Positions 34,763 through 46,803 of a stretch of DNA of 64,000 bases are shown piece after piece. The notes under the pieces are model-generated. The model ran no database searches and was not told the DNA's origin. It saw only the letters and a program-made list of their open reading frames with translations. The DNA is from Gossypium raimondii. Its lineage: Eukaryota; Streptophyta; Magnoliopsida; Malvales; Malvaceae. The first letter of the stretch is position 1; each line of letters opens with the position of its first letter. The DNA is taken from positions 744,001-808,000 of the forward strand of contig NC_068572.1 in NCBI RefSeq assembly GCF_025698545.1, given 5' to 3'. A program made the translations under genes and the position numbers.

Positions 34763-36897
34763 ACCAATAAAAATCATAAAAATTACAAGGTCTTCAATGT
34801 AAGAAAGAATTTATTTTGCTCTATATCAAATTTCCCGACACTTGAGTCTTTATTTACACTCAAGTACACAAACAAGTCAACAAGAAATGTATATACAAAG
34901 ACGGCACTTGAGCAAGAATAATAAAAGTAATCAGCCAAGAACTAAAACTTGTGTACAATACATGTATAGCTTGGTGGATGAATTATTTAATGCATTGATA
35001 ATAACTGGTAGGACCCTATACATCAATTACATATATATATATAAGTAGTTGTACTATCTACTAATAAATGCAAAATATGTAGAAATATATTTTTATCCTA
35101 TATACTATATAAAATATATAATAAAATATTTATAATATAAAAGGGTAAACTGCACAGATAGTCATTCACCTGTTAAATATTTTTATTTTAGGTACTTAAA
35201 ATAATAAATTTACAATTTAGGCACTCACGTTACATAGTTTGCTCATTTTGATCACTCTTGTTAAGATCACAAACAGTAAGCTGATGTAGCAGTTAAATAA
35301 ATCTATGTAATAATAAATTTAGCCCTCCAATTTTACATATTGTATCAATTTAATCATAATTTTAAAAATGAACCCTCAAAGTATACAAATGGACTCAATT
35401 TACATAATTATTTTCAAAAATATAATAATAAATTTGAATTTAAATTAATATTAATATGAAATTGTAAACTTTTATTTTGAGTACCTAAAATAAAAAAATT
35501 TATAGTTGGATGATTATCGTGTAGTTTACCCTATAAAAGAATAATGAAAAGAGTGAAATAACTTAATATAAATGTGTGAAAATGTGGGTAAAATGGGAGT
35601 CTGGAAAAATATTATTAATATAACATTAATAATATATATTATTTATTAATAATTTGATTTTTATGTACTTCCACTGTTGAATTAGTATCAAACTCAATAA
35701 AAGACTTAAAAATAGTTAGATATAAATAGATTTATATATTATATCTAATATTCTAAAGATATTATATATAAATAATGAAATATTTATATAAAATGTTTTT
35801 AAGATAATTTTATTTAAAGGAATGATAATTATTAATATAACCTTAATTGAGCTAAAATTCACCAAATTGGACCATATATAAGTTGACTAATTGAGTTGGT
35901 GTCACGAGTTAACTTGACACTAGCTCAGTTGAGAAATTACTAAAATGTCTTTACTTTAAAAGAGGTAATTAATATATTTATAAATATGCATGGGCATTGT
36001 GGCCAATATAGGAGGACACAGGTTCGAGTGTATTGAAGCGCATTATCCTCCTATTTATGGGTTGAGAGAGAGACTATTATTTAAGAATCAGACACAAGAC
36101 CAACAAATTCATATAGAAATCTCTTAGTGTGCCCTTGCCCCTCAATATGGTAAATTTATCTTTTTATGCCCCTCAATAAGTCTTCACTTTTAGAAGTTTT
36201 TATCTGCTCTTGTAGCATATTTTTTAGTCTTTCTTATGCATGTAGTCTTGATTTTGCAAGCGATTTTAGGGACAATTTTATCACCGTCCTCTCTAGTTTG
36301 GTGGATACTCAATATTTTTTCTGTTTTTCCCACCACTTTGGTGGAGACTTAGTTCTTTTGCTGATTTTTACCCACTGCTTTGAACTATCCAGCGATGAGT
36401 TCCTTATCATATTAAGTGCTTTGAACTAATATTTTTAAATCCGAAAAATAAAGGGTAGAAATTTCTTAAAATAAAAATAAGGGACTAAATTGTAAATGTA
36501 TAAAGAGTACGAAGACTTAAGCATATTTTAACCTAAATTTTTAATGGTTTTTTAAATTATGAATGTAATGGTTTTTAAAAGATAAAATGAATGATAAAAA
36601 TAAAACTTATTAATGGGGACGAAAATAAGGTGCAATTTCTGAATTGAATTTATCTTATATATGAACGTGCAAATTTATAGTAGGGACTTGAGACTTGACA
36701 GTTTAAACCTTACAGTTTACACTTAAATGTGCTACCTATTATTATTTTTCTTTTTCTTTTTTGGTACGTAAATGTGGTAAATATTAAAGTCACGAAAAGT
36801 TAAAATTTTAAAATAATTATTGTAAGATCACATTAGAAATTTTATCACACTTGTATGTGCGTGGAAACTATAACTTTTTTTATATAAAATAAAACAA
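34763..36897. other. Intergenic, repeat-derived
   Basis: About 35143-35533 is a palindromic MITE (GGGTAAACTGCACAGATAGT and GTGTAGTTTACCC at its ends). About 36000-36080 is a SINE-like unit (TAGGAGGACACAGGTTCGAG). About 36120-36430 is T-rich with no convincing coding signal. No gene called. Confidence 0.45.
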
Positions 36898-37240
36898 TTA
36901 CACATTAACCATCGTATCTAAATATCTGGATGCAGAGTTCTCTCTTTGTAATTGATTTGCTACCATTAAAGGAATATTCTGAAAAACATGTAGACCAACA
37001 GGAAATTGCTTCATCAAGCAGGCAAGAGTATGTGCAGTCGTATTAGCCTCCCTCGAGATATATTGGATCTCTACCTTCCGTTGTCTTCCACACAATTCAA
37101 TAATTATTGTAGTTAAGTCTCTATTCAGTTGAACTTGAAATCTACCTTGAATAGATTCAATAGCAAGAACACAATCTATTTCTACGATGATGTTTTTCCA
37201 TTTTGCCTTCTATGCATATTAGAGACCATCATAAATAACC
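36898..37240 (-). pseudogene. LINE remnant, RNase H-like domain
   Basis: The reverse strand reads through an RVT_3/RNase H-like segment: WKNIIVEIDCVLAIESI, then LCGRQRKVEIQYISREANTT and AHTLACL. The pattern of an acidic residue in the middle strand followed by VEIQYISREANTTAHTLA is typical of the RNase H domain at the 3' end of plant non-LTR retrotransposons. Only about 110 codons survive; reverse transcriptase and endonuclease are absent. Confidence 0.7.
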
Positions 37241-37304
37241 CATAACTCGACTTACTCAATGTTACATCTCCCAATATTTCTTCCAACTCTCAACTCCAAA
37301 TCCT

Positions 37305-37314
37305 CATATATAAA
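37305..37314 (+). promoter_or_regulatory. Probable TATA box of the GIR1-like gene
   Basis: TATATAAATA, about 200 bp before the start of the coding segment at 37498. Transcription from it would begin near 37340; the next likely donor is AAG/GTGAAT at 37402 and the acceptor AACAG at 37497, giving a 5' UTR intron of about 95 bp. Inference from motifs only. Confidence 0.4.
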
Positions 37315-37497
37315 TATCTTCTTAGAAACATCTTATTATTATCTTATTTCCCACTTTGTACACCTTGAAATTGGGTGCTTTGAAGGCTTGTTTAGCCCAA
37401 AGGTGAATTTATTTTTATTCATTATTTTCTCTCCCTTTTTTGTTTGTTTGTTTATTTTAATTATGATTGTTTCATCACCTATGTCTATAAAAAACAG

Positions 37498-37833
37498 GTG
37501 AAAAAAACAACGAGTCGAAGTCCAAACCAAGGTTTGAAGCTCAACTCAACAAGTACAACACCAGCTAGAGGGTCACAGAGCATGTCGGTTTCTCCCCCGG
37601 AAATATCGCCAGAAAACTCGTGCTTGTCTTCGGAACCCGGAGATGAAAAGGAGGCGGCGTCGGTGGTGACGATGCGGAACCGTCCTGAAGTAACGACGAT
37701 GCTGCTAGTGGGATGTCCTCGTTGTCTCATATATGTTATGTTATCCAAAGTTGAACCTAAATGCCCTCAATGTAAGAGCACTGTCTTGCTTGATTTTCTT
37801 GATGAAGAGACTGCTAAATGGGCAAGCACTTGA
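37498..37833 (+). CDS. GIR1-like small zinc-ribbon protein, 5' end uncertain
   Basis: The sequence matches the plant GLABRA2-interacting repressor family: a Pro/Ser-rich N-terminal half (VSPPEISPENSCLSSE), then the conserved block EVTTMLLVGCPRCLIYVMLS and EPKCPQCKSTVLLDFLDEE with a CPRC...CPQC zinc-ribbon pair. In Arabidopsis such proteins bind the homeodomain factor GL2 and the co-repressor TOPLESS, and affect root-hair and trichome fate. Family members usually start MSRR and carry LxLKLNL, an EAR-type repression motif. Here the aligned position reads ACG-AGT-CGA (ACG at 37510-37512), and the EAR-like part is reduced to LKLNS. The first in-frame ATG is at 37582 and would give an 84-residue product without the motif. 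Expression is unproven; it could be a decaying copy or use a near-cognate start. Confidence 0.75.
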   Translation: MKKTTSRSPNQGLKLNSTSTTPARGSQSMSVSPPEISPENSCLSSEPGDEKEAASVVTMRNRPEVTTMLLVGCPRCLIYVMLSKVEPKCPQCKSTVLLDFLDEETAKWAST

Positions 37834-40800
37834 ATGAAGGGAACTTCCTGGGGTTTTCGTTTTTTTCCGGGAATGCGGTACTGTAAGGGTTGCAGATATC
37901 GAAGGTCAAACTTAGTGATTTTATGGAATGTGAAGTTGTTTAGTATGATTACGTGAACTAATTGAAATAAATCCCGGAATCTATATTAATCTATATTAAT
38001 CTATATTACTGTAAGGGTTTTCGTTTTTTTTGTTTGTTTGAAGTTCTATGTTAATCTTATATTTTTATTGGTCAAATTATAGTTATAGTCCCTATAGCTT
38101 TAATTCCACATAATTTAATTTCTGTTCTTTATAATCTTATTACTGTTTTTAATTAATTTAAGTAAACATAAATTTTAAAATATATATATATATATTTACG
38201 AATAATGTTACTTGTTAATCATGTGATTTTTGAATGTGATAAATTTAATATAAATATAAATAAATACAAATAGTATATAGGGATAATGATAAATATAGCT
38301 TCTAACGTTTACATTTTTTTATCAATTTGACCATTACCCTTTTAAAAAGAGTCAAATCACTTTTCTTTAAATTGAAATGTCGAGTAAAACAAATCTATTT
38401 TAACAATGTTGGTCTGGTAAACCGCGTGGTAGTCCATGTATACTTCATGTTGACATGACACTATTTATTTTATATGTCACATTAACAAATAATTTAAAAT
38501 TTTTAAAAAAAATTTAAAAATAACATGGAGTACACGTGAATTACTATGCGAGTATGCGTAACTTTAACATTTAAGCCAGAAATTTCATTAAAAAACAGTA
38601 ATTCAACTCTTTTTGAAAGATTGATGGTCAAATTCGCCTTCTTTTAAAAGGTTGAGAGTGAAATTTAGTAAAAAAAAAGAGAAAAAAATTATTGAAAATT
38701 TTGACAAAAGATATAAATGTTAAGAATTACATTTATTGCGTAGTATATATAATTCGATTGTTTTACCGGCAAATTTTTGTTCCGCTTGATAATATGGATG
38801 AAAGTTCGTAACATGTCCCTTTATTTTAGGGATTGATTCAAATTAATCCCTATACTATTAAATGGATTAATATATTTCATGCACTAATAAGGCTAAATCT
38901 TAACAGAATGAAGATTTACTGTTTTAAAAAACTACCGTCTATTGCGGAGATGAAGGCAGGAAAAAATTTTAGAGTGACCAGAATGGAATGTTAAAATTTG
39001 AAGGTCCAAAATAAAATTTTATCATTACATTAATGTATACTTTTATAATTGCTAGAGGAGTTTAAACACAATTCACTGTTTTTTGGGGGGTCAAGGCCAC
39101 TACGTAACCCCAATTGGATTCGCCTATGAGCTACTGTTTAACAAAATTAATATTTTTAAAACTTTTATGGTTCTACAAATGAATTTTTTGTTCGGAGTTG
39201 AATTGTAAATTGAAACTAATAATTTTTTATGTCATATTTTAAACAATAAATGTTAACTCTATTAAAATTTAGCGTTATTTGAATATATTTTTTAATTATA
39301 CAATGACTAAAATGATTCATTTGATAGTATATCTATTTAAACTAGTCCCTATAATAAGGGACCTAATAAGTAATTTCACCGATAATATGAGGAATTTGAT
39401 ATGCCAAATTGTTGGTTGAACCTAATTAGATATATAGTAAAAATTAAATATAATATATATATGAGATTTTAATTAAGATTTTAAAATTGAACTTTGAATG
39501 AGTAATTACAATTAATCCTTAGAACTTTTAACCATGCTTTGAAATTTGGATTCAAAAATAAATCAATATTTTTCAATCTATTACTATACTATACTATATA
39601 ATTAATATTATTTAATAATTAAGATAATATTTAATTATAAATATAAATAATATTAGGTTTAATCTATCATTTGGTACTCGAGTTTGATATTTTGTTCTAA
39701 TAGGATACTTATGTTCAGTGTGGCACTTCTATTCGACAAAAGTTATATATTATGGTATCTGAAGGTAACTATGTTAACTTTTTAGCATTTAATTTGGGTT
39801 TTAGGGTTGATCTAATGAACGTTAATTGCTAATACCATTATGAATTTTTCATGATACTTGTTAATAGAATAAAATTAGTGTTAACTGTGAATTTGTTTAA
39901 TTTGTCAAATACAGTCCCATGAAAGTGTTGTAATTCGAGTTTTAGGATCGATTTGATGAAAGTTAATTGCTAATTTTATTAGGTAATTATGATTTTTTAT
40001 CAAATCAACTCTAAAACCCTAATTAAACACTAAAACTAACATTGTTAGCTCCAAGTACCAAAATGTATAATTTTGTCAAATACTGGTACCACATTGGATC
40101 AAAACGTAATACAAGTACTACATTAGAGAAAAGTACCAAATTATGTATTAAGCCATAATATTATATAAAAATCTTTAATTTTCTAAATAATGAAAATGAA
40201 TCATCAAATTCAAATTCAAACTCAATCTCAAAATTATCGTGAACTTTGATCCAATGTGCAATTTGATACATGAAAATTGATTTAGTGCAATTATACACAT
40301 GAAACTTTAATTGTGATTCAAATATATATATATATATATGAAACTTTTATTTTGATTACATCAAATTATTTTATATAAATGATGATATATCAATAATTGT
40401 GATAATAATTTGTGCAAATAAGATCAAATTAATTTTATGTATAAAACTACACATTAAATTAAAATTAATGTATAATTTTAAAATTAATCCCTAAATAAAA
40501 ATATTTAAAGGCTGACAAGTTTACACTAGGAAAAGAACCCAAAAAAAATCCATATAGATACAAAAGAATTTGAGATACATATCTATTGCAGGCAACTTGT
40601 TAATTTGACCAATCGAAGCTTGGATCATTGTCTCGAGGGATAGAAATATAGTTACCATAATAGGCAACTTGTTAACCAATACAAGCTTGGGTCATTGTCT
40701 CGAGGGATAGAAATCTAGTTACCATCGATATTAATGCACCCAATACATAGCAAAGTAGTTGAATAACTTTAATGGGCATTTATTTTATGGTAAATATTAA

Positions 40801-41289
40801 AATTATATATGAATATACAAATTTATTTTCATATTGGATTAATATAATTGTTTGCATATGTAATATATCAATGTAAAATTGTGCTAATTTGATAATGGTG
40901 TCGTGATTTATGAAAATTGAATCAAATAAGAATTTCATGTATAAAATCGCACAAAATCAAAGTTCATGTATGATATTGCATATTGGACCAAAGTTTATGC
41001 ATAGTTTTAGTATTTATCCCTTTAATTTGATAATTTGTGTATTTATGTCATATTCATACATTTTATATTCATTTTACAATCTATGAAGATTAATCATTTT
41101 TAGATTCGTGTTTGTTTCCTTGAAACTGCATTGTGTTTTAACCATTGCACCCAACACTTGGTGGTAAATATTTTATATGGGAAAAATATACATTTTGGTA
41201 CCTGAGCTTGGCTTTGGGGTTCAAATTGGTACTTAAGGTTTTTTCTGGTCCCATTAGATACTTGAACCTGGCTTTAAGGTTTTTTTCTA
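37834..41289. other. Intergenic, repeat-derived
   Basis: In order: 3' flank of the GIR1-like gene; a MITE of family B (about 38285-38745, ATAATGATAAATATAGCTTC at its left end); a worn repeat near 38950-39125; a repeat with TTTGGTACTCGAGTTTGATA and its complement (about 39655-40155); a palindromic AT-rich repeat (40240-40500); two direct copies of a 50-bp unit, GGCAACTTGTTAA to ATAGAAAT, at about 40590-40650 and 40662-40714. No gene called. Confidence 0.45.
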
Positions 41290-41513
41290 TTGCATAGGAA
41301 TTGGAAGGTTCGTATTCGTTACACTGCCAAAGCTCATAATGAAGTTGCAGATTTTATGGCCAAACACGCTACTACAGGATTCACAAGTATCCAAGTGTTC
41401 TCCATACCTCCTCAAGCTGTACGGGGTTTAATTCAAAAAGATATTTTGGACATTTGATTTTTGATTTTATTGTAATCGCCTAGTGTTGTTCTTGTTTACC
41501 AAAAAAAGAGAAG
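41290..41513 (+). pseudogene. LINE 3' end, RNase H-like remnant
   Basis: Open frame NWKVRIRYTAKAHNEVADFM, then AKHATTGFTSIQVFSIPPQA and IQKDILDI, ending TGA at 41457. This is the C-terminal tail of a LINE RNase H domain (the EVADFMAKHA helix followed by a PP..V turn). It is followed by about 55 bp and an A-rich end (TTTACCAAAAAAAG), as at a LINE 3' terminus. 5' truncated. Confidence 0.7.
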
Positions 41514-41863
41514 GAAAATAACCGAATCAAACATACACGGACATAACAAATACTTAATTGAAATAAAAAAATTTAAAATCAAATTGAATGATGATGCCAA
41601 ACTTAAATACTAAATTGAAGAAAAATCTAAGCCTTATTATATTTTAACTTTTTGAACACATTTAATATTTGCATGTTTAGCTTCCTTATCAAGTATAGGG
41701 AAAAACATTTAGTATTTGCATTCGATAATTTTTTTCTTAATTTGGTCTCTAAACTTTATTTTGGTTCATATTAATTTCGAATCGGGATTGTCAAACAATT
41801 TAGTCATTCCTTTAAGAAATGATGATGTGTCACTCTAATATATATATATATATATATATATAG

Positions 41864-43070
41864 GGTGAGCATTTGATCGAATCGAAAATTTTCGAGTTAA
41901 TCGAGTTTTCGAATCTTATTTTATCGTCCTAACTTTATTTGAAGTTTTCTCGAATCGAGTCGAGTGAGATGGAATTTGAATCGAATCGAATCGAATATAT
42001 TTGTTCGAGTTAAATTTTAAAAAATAATTTTGGGTCCTAGTAACAATTGTCACCCATCGTAATAAAATTTGTCCACCTTAATCAAATTTTTTATTAACTT
42101 TCAACACTTCATAATTTATTTATTAATTTTTTATATATTGGTTAGCTTCTTTGCTTGCTTAGTTGTTTCAATTATCTTCAGATTCTTGTCACTATGTATT
42201 TTAGAATTAAAAAATGTATTAAATGTAAAAATATGATTTTTTAATAAAAGTTATTTTAAAAATAAAATGTGAAATTGATACTAATATAAAATTTTAACAC
42301 GAATATTTTATGGCATAATTAATAATTCAATTTTAATATAAATATTCAATAAGACTAAACAATTCAATAATATAAATAATATAAAATGTGAAATTTAATT
42401 TAATAATATAAATAGTAAATATAAATAAAATTATTACTATTTATGTTTAGTGATTTTCTTTTTGGATAATTTTGATTTTTTATTTGAGAGTAAAGGGTGA
42501 GAAGTAAAAGTTTAGGGGAAAAATAAAAAATTTTGGGGAATAAAAGTTTGAGGGAAAGTAAATAGGGGGGAGTAAAATTTTGGAGGGAAAATATTAAAAA
42601 AAAATTTGAGGGGGAAGGGTTTGGGATAGATGGGAGGTGGGATGGGAAGGGAATAAAAGTTTTAGGGGAAAAGTGGGAGGGAGTAAAAATTTTGGGGGAA
42701 AATAAAAGGTTTTGAGGGTTTTTGGGAGTAAAATTTTGGTGGGAAATAGATTTTGGGTAGATTGGGGGGTTGGGAGGGGAGGGGAGTAAAAGTTTGGGGG
42801 GGAAGTGGGAAGGAGTAAAAGTTTTGAGGGAAAAGTAAAAAGGTTTGGGAGTTTGGGGTAAAAATGTAAAATATTATAGTTTGATATTCGAATTATTCGA
42901 GTTATTCGAATTCGAAAACTCAACTCGATTCGAACTCGAAATTCGAAAAAAATATTAGTGTTGATTCGAATAACTCGATTAACTCGAATAACTCGATTCG
43001 TTTAACTCGAAATTCGATTTTTTTCGATTTTTTCGAGTCGAATCGAGTTTTACTCACCTATATATATATA
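41864..43070. mobile_element. 1.2-kb non-autonomous inverted-repeat element
   Basis: Left end TAGGGTGAGCATTTGATCGA and right end CGAGTTTTACTCACCTA, set between long (TA)n runs. The first about 150 bp and the last about 190 bp are made of CGAATTCGA/TCGAGTTATTCGA-like words that pair with each other. The (TA)n flanks hide any target duplication. I would expect a hAT-type non-autonomous element, but this is only a guess from the termini. No coding capacity. Confidence 0.6.
42459..42888 (+). repeat. 430-bp cytosine-free, G-run-rich tract
   Basis: No C occurs on the + strand from 42459 to 42888. The tract is A, T and G, with many GGGG and longer runs spaced 10-25 bp apart, and a loose repeat of GGGAGTAAAATTTTGG. 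It fills the core of the 1.2-kb element. Confidence 0.9.
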
Positions 43071-43376
43071 TATATATATATATAACCTAAAGTATATTTA
43101 AAAAAAGAATCCAAAATAAATTCTCAATTTCTTTATTTATTTATTTATTTTGGAATTTTGATGGGATGAACCTTAACATGCAATTATCCAAGTTCATTCA
43201 AACATGCATTTAAGATAAAAAAAATTTAAAAAATCACATCTAGAATGAATCTGGACAAGTGGATATCTAGATTCAAATAAATTTGGACAGCCATTTATTT
43301 AGATTAATTATGGATATGCATTTTTAGTAAAACATTGTATAATTTTTAGGTTTTTTTACTAATTTTCTTAAAAAAA

Positions 43377-43727
43377 ATCAAGGGATGATGTGGTCACTTA
43401 TGTTTGAAATGTTACGTTTTAATCACTTATGTTATCATTTTGTTACGAAGCGGTCACTCTACCATTAAACTTCATTACCTCCATAACGGAAGTTCTATGT
43501 GGCAATCTAAATAGATTTTAAATGCCAACTTGAATATCCAGTTGCTGGGATGAAAATAAGTTTTGAATTAAATAAATTTAATTTGGACTGCAACGTAGGA
43601 CCACCGTTAGGGAGGTCACGGAGCTTAACGGTAAAATGACTACTTCGTAACAGAACAATAATGTAGATGACTAAAACGTAACATTTTAAACATAAGTGGA
43701 TTATTTTAATAGTTTACCGTTGAAAAT
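43377..43727. mobile_element. Foldback MITE
   Basis: Left arm CACTTATGTTTGAAATGTTA and right arm TAACATTTTAAACATAAGTG are complementary, followed inward by GTTACGAAGCGGTCACT and its degenerate complement. No coding capacity. Confidence 0.65.
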
Positions 43728-44928
43728 ATAACTCCCGTTGCAGAGTGTTGAATATACATTAATGTGTAATAACCTCGCATGGCCAGTTGCATGGCCAGTT
43801 GCAGCGATGACTACGGATATGGCCATTTATAATTGATGATACGATGATTATGAACACAGTCCACGGCAATGATCAGAATCTTAGCGACATTTCAATTAAC
43901 ATGACAGAACGTGCTATGAAAATAGTTAATAATTTTTTTGTACCTAGAGTATTTCTTTTCTATTAATATTAAGAAAAACACATTATATCGGATTCATGTA
44001 TCAAATTAAATATTAAAATTAAACTCAAGTACTAAGTAATATATAAGGTGAAAGTCTTAGGCAGATCCTCTAATGATCATATCAAATTAGTCCTTTTATT
44101 ATTAAGGGTAAATTATTTAGTTGGTCACTCAATTTTTAGAATGTTTTCATTTTTATCACTCATCCGTTAAATCTCTATCGGCGGTTAAACTGTACATGCT
44201 ATATCATCAAAATAAAAACACTTTATTTTATGTTTCCAAATGAAAATCAACTCAAATAACTCATCCTTAATAATTGTCTATGAAAACCATATTGTAACTA
44301 TCTGGTTATTTTGTTAGTCATGCCAGTTTTTAACAGTATAAATGAAGAGAATTTTAACAGAAATGACTAATTTACTCTTTCATCTAATGTACAATAATTA
44401 GTTTGTCCATCTTTTTAGTAAACGAAACAAAATGTAACTTGACTCAATCCATAATTGCAAGATATAAATCTCCAATCCCATCATACAATACGTACATATC
44501 ATATGTAGAATTTTGTCCATGACATTCAATATATACATTTTACTATTTATAAAAACTAATCATTTTGAAGTTCATAATTATTACTCTTCACGACAATCAT
44601 CACCAAAATTCTCAACCTAAATTCTCTTGTTAACATACCTCATGACAAAATTAACGTGCAGTACCTTGGTTCCCCACTCCTCTTTTGCTAGCTGTCTGCA
44701 CACCCTTTTCTCCACCAGTGAAAGTTCAATCCAGTTCATTGTGCTTATCTACAGAGAGAGTGTACATACATACATCACTTAAAGTGCAGGTGCTGCAAGA
44801 ACAGCAGCTTTTGCCCTTTTGCATGTAATGACTATTGTGTCGGCCAAAATGGTTAGTATAGCAGTGAACGAAGAACAGCTTATATTCAAAGTATATCTCT
44901 TGTTGTATATATATATATATATATATAT
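43728..44928. other. Intergenic; partial MITE and an unclassified low-copy-looking stretch
   Basis: About 44285-44455 matches the right half of family A MITEs (TGCCAGTTTTTAACAGTATA, CATCTAATGTACAATAATTA). About 44600-44880 differs from all other sequence here in being of mixed composition (GCAGGTGCTGCAAGAACAGC) and may be single-copy, but it has no convincing reading frame. Confidence 0.4.
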
Positions 44929-46353
44929 GGTTAAAATGTGCTATTAGTCCATGTTGTTGACACCATTTTTTTGTAAAAGGGTGTCAACTTAGATTTTGAA
45001 AACGAAAACGAAAACGGGAGTCGCCACCAATCTTTTTTGATAATGTGTGATCGGACCACCTTGAAAAGTGGTTGTTTTTAATAAACGATTTGATTTTATT
45101 AAAACAACGATTTTGGTCCACGAAATTCAGAAAAAACAGGTTCGGGAGTCGGTTACGTACGAGGAAGGATTAGCACCCTCGTAACCCCCAATATTGGTAC
45201 CTAGTTGATTAATTAATGTCTTAGTGTCGAAGATTGAAAACTTTGAAGAGATTTAAAATACGATCATTTACTGAAATATTGAAAATTTTCGAAAAAAGGG
45301 CATATTTCACGTTAATCGAAAAAGAGAATTATATTCAGTAAGTTAGGACACAATGTCTTGAATTCCCGATGCGCGAATGAATGCCCAAAATTTACTTATT
45401 TAAAAGATATTTAGCCATCTCGGATTAAAAAAGGGGATCATGCCCAGTAAGTTAGGACACAATATTTTCTTAATTCCCGAGATCGTTTAAAACTTGAGAA
45501 AAAAAGGATCATGCCCAATAAGTTAGGACACGATCTCCTCTAGGACACGATCTCCTCTTAATTCCCTAGATCGTTTAAAACTTGAGTTTGAAAGGATTCG
45601 TATATTTAGATTTATTGTGAAAATCGAAACCCAGTAAGTTAGGGTACGACCTTCTTGAATCTAAATACGAGATTTTGCTTATTCAAAAGTCGTAATTTAT
45701 GCATTGAAATAAATTAATCTAACACAAAATAGTAGAAATGAATCACGGTATCAATATGTGTAACAAAATAAAAATGAATACGGTGATGTACACATAAATA
45801 ATCTGAGCAATAACAACAACCAAAAAAAGATAAATAAAAGGACAAATTAATTATACAAAATAACAGGTATATAAGCAAATAAAAGTAACATTCTCTTAAA
45901 ATAATAACAAAAACGTAAATAAAGAACATGAATAAAATGTAAAAGATATATGTATATACACATATACATAAATTATAAGATATAATAGAAAGCATATATA
46001 AGTGTATATATATATATATATGTAAATTTATGAAAATTTTTAAAGGAAAAAAATAGGTATATAGATAGAAATAGATATGTGTATAAATTTTAAAATAAAC
46101 ATAAAAAATACATACAAGTATGTATATATATATATATATGTATGTATATAAAATATGAAAATAAAATAATAAAATATATATATATATATAAAAGTAGGTG
46201 TATATGTATATATTTACAAAAGTTAAAATATGTACATATATATATTATAAAAAGTATGCGTGTATATATGTATATTTTTGAAGTCATAAAATATGTAAAA
46301 GAAACATATGTATGTATATATATATAATGAAATTTGGAATTAAAAGGTATACA

Positions 46354-46361
46354 TAATAATG

Positions 46362-46407
<46 letters not shown>

Positions 46408-46408
46408 G
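46354..46408 (+). repeat. (TAA)n microsatellite inside the solo LTR
   Basis: About 17 uninterrupted TAA/AAT units after a shorter AATGATAAT run. Confidence 0.9.
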
Positions 46409-46737
46409 AGTACAAAAATGACAGAAGGACTAGTTTGAAATCCAGGCAGAAATTTAAGAGCAAATTCGAAATAAACACAAATATGCGAACTCCATTGAAC
46501 ACGCACATAACAGGAGATGGGTCAAAAAGGAAATTAATCCATGCCCTCCAAAACGTAGTGTTCCAATAAGGATCGAAGTGAAACATGCGAGAAACTATGC
46601 GGCCTAATTGGAAAAACGCAGGGGGACCACATTGCACAACGAAGAAAACACGGGGGACCTTACGCGCAAATATCCCCCCAAACGAAAACATGCGGATCCT
46701 TCCCCTGGGTCGGGTCACCGCACGGGTCAGATGGCAC

Positions 46738-46803
46738 AAAACGGCGCCGTTTTAGGTATCTGGGGTAACATCAAAACGGTACCGTTTTGGTACCCTATAA
46801 AAG
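46738..46803 (+). promoter_or_regulatory. LTR promoter: two 16-bp palindromes and a TATA box
   Basis: AAAACGGCGCCGTTTT (46738-46753) and AAAACGGTACCGTTTT (46773-46788) are perfect palindromes with centres 35 bp apart. TATAAAAG follows at 46796-46803. The arrangement suggests dimer-binding sites in the LTR U3 promoter. Confidence 0.6.

Noticed and set aside
36166-36429. 87-codon T-rich frame with hydrophobic segments
   Set aside because: No family resemblance, poor start context and composition typical of the surrounding AT-rich repeats.
37259-37402. An upstream frame that would splice in phase onto the GIR1-like segment (start at 37259, donor at 37402)
   Set aside because: Its ATG lies before the likely TATA box at 37305 and its residues do not resemble the family. 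I treat the region as promoter and 5' UTR, but cDNA could overturn this.
42594-42923. 109-codon frame on the - strand with many PP and FYSP motifs, like an extensin fragment
   Set aside because: It is simply the complement of the cytosine-free tract, which forces proline, phenylalanine and leucine codons. No start context, no signal peptide, no homologous domain.
46090-46739. Two long - strand frames with hydrophobic runs inside the solo LTR
   Set aside because: They are produced by (TAA)n and (TA)n microsatellites read on the reverse strand (runs of L and Y), inside a solo LTR with no coding function.
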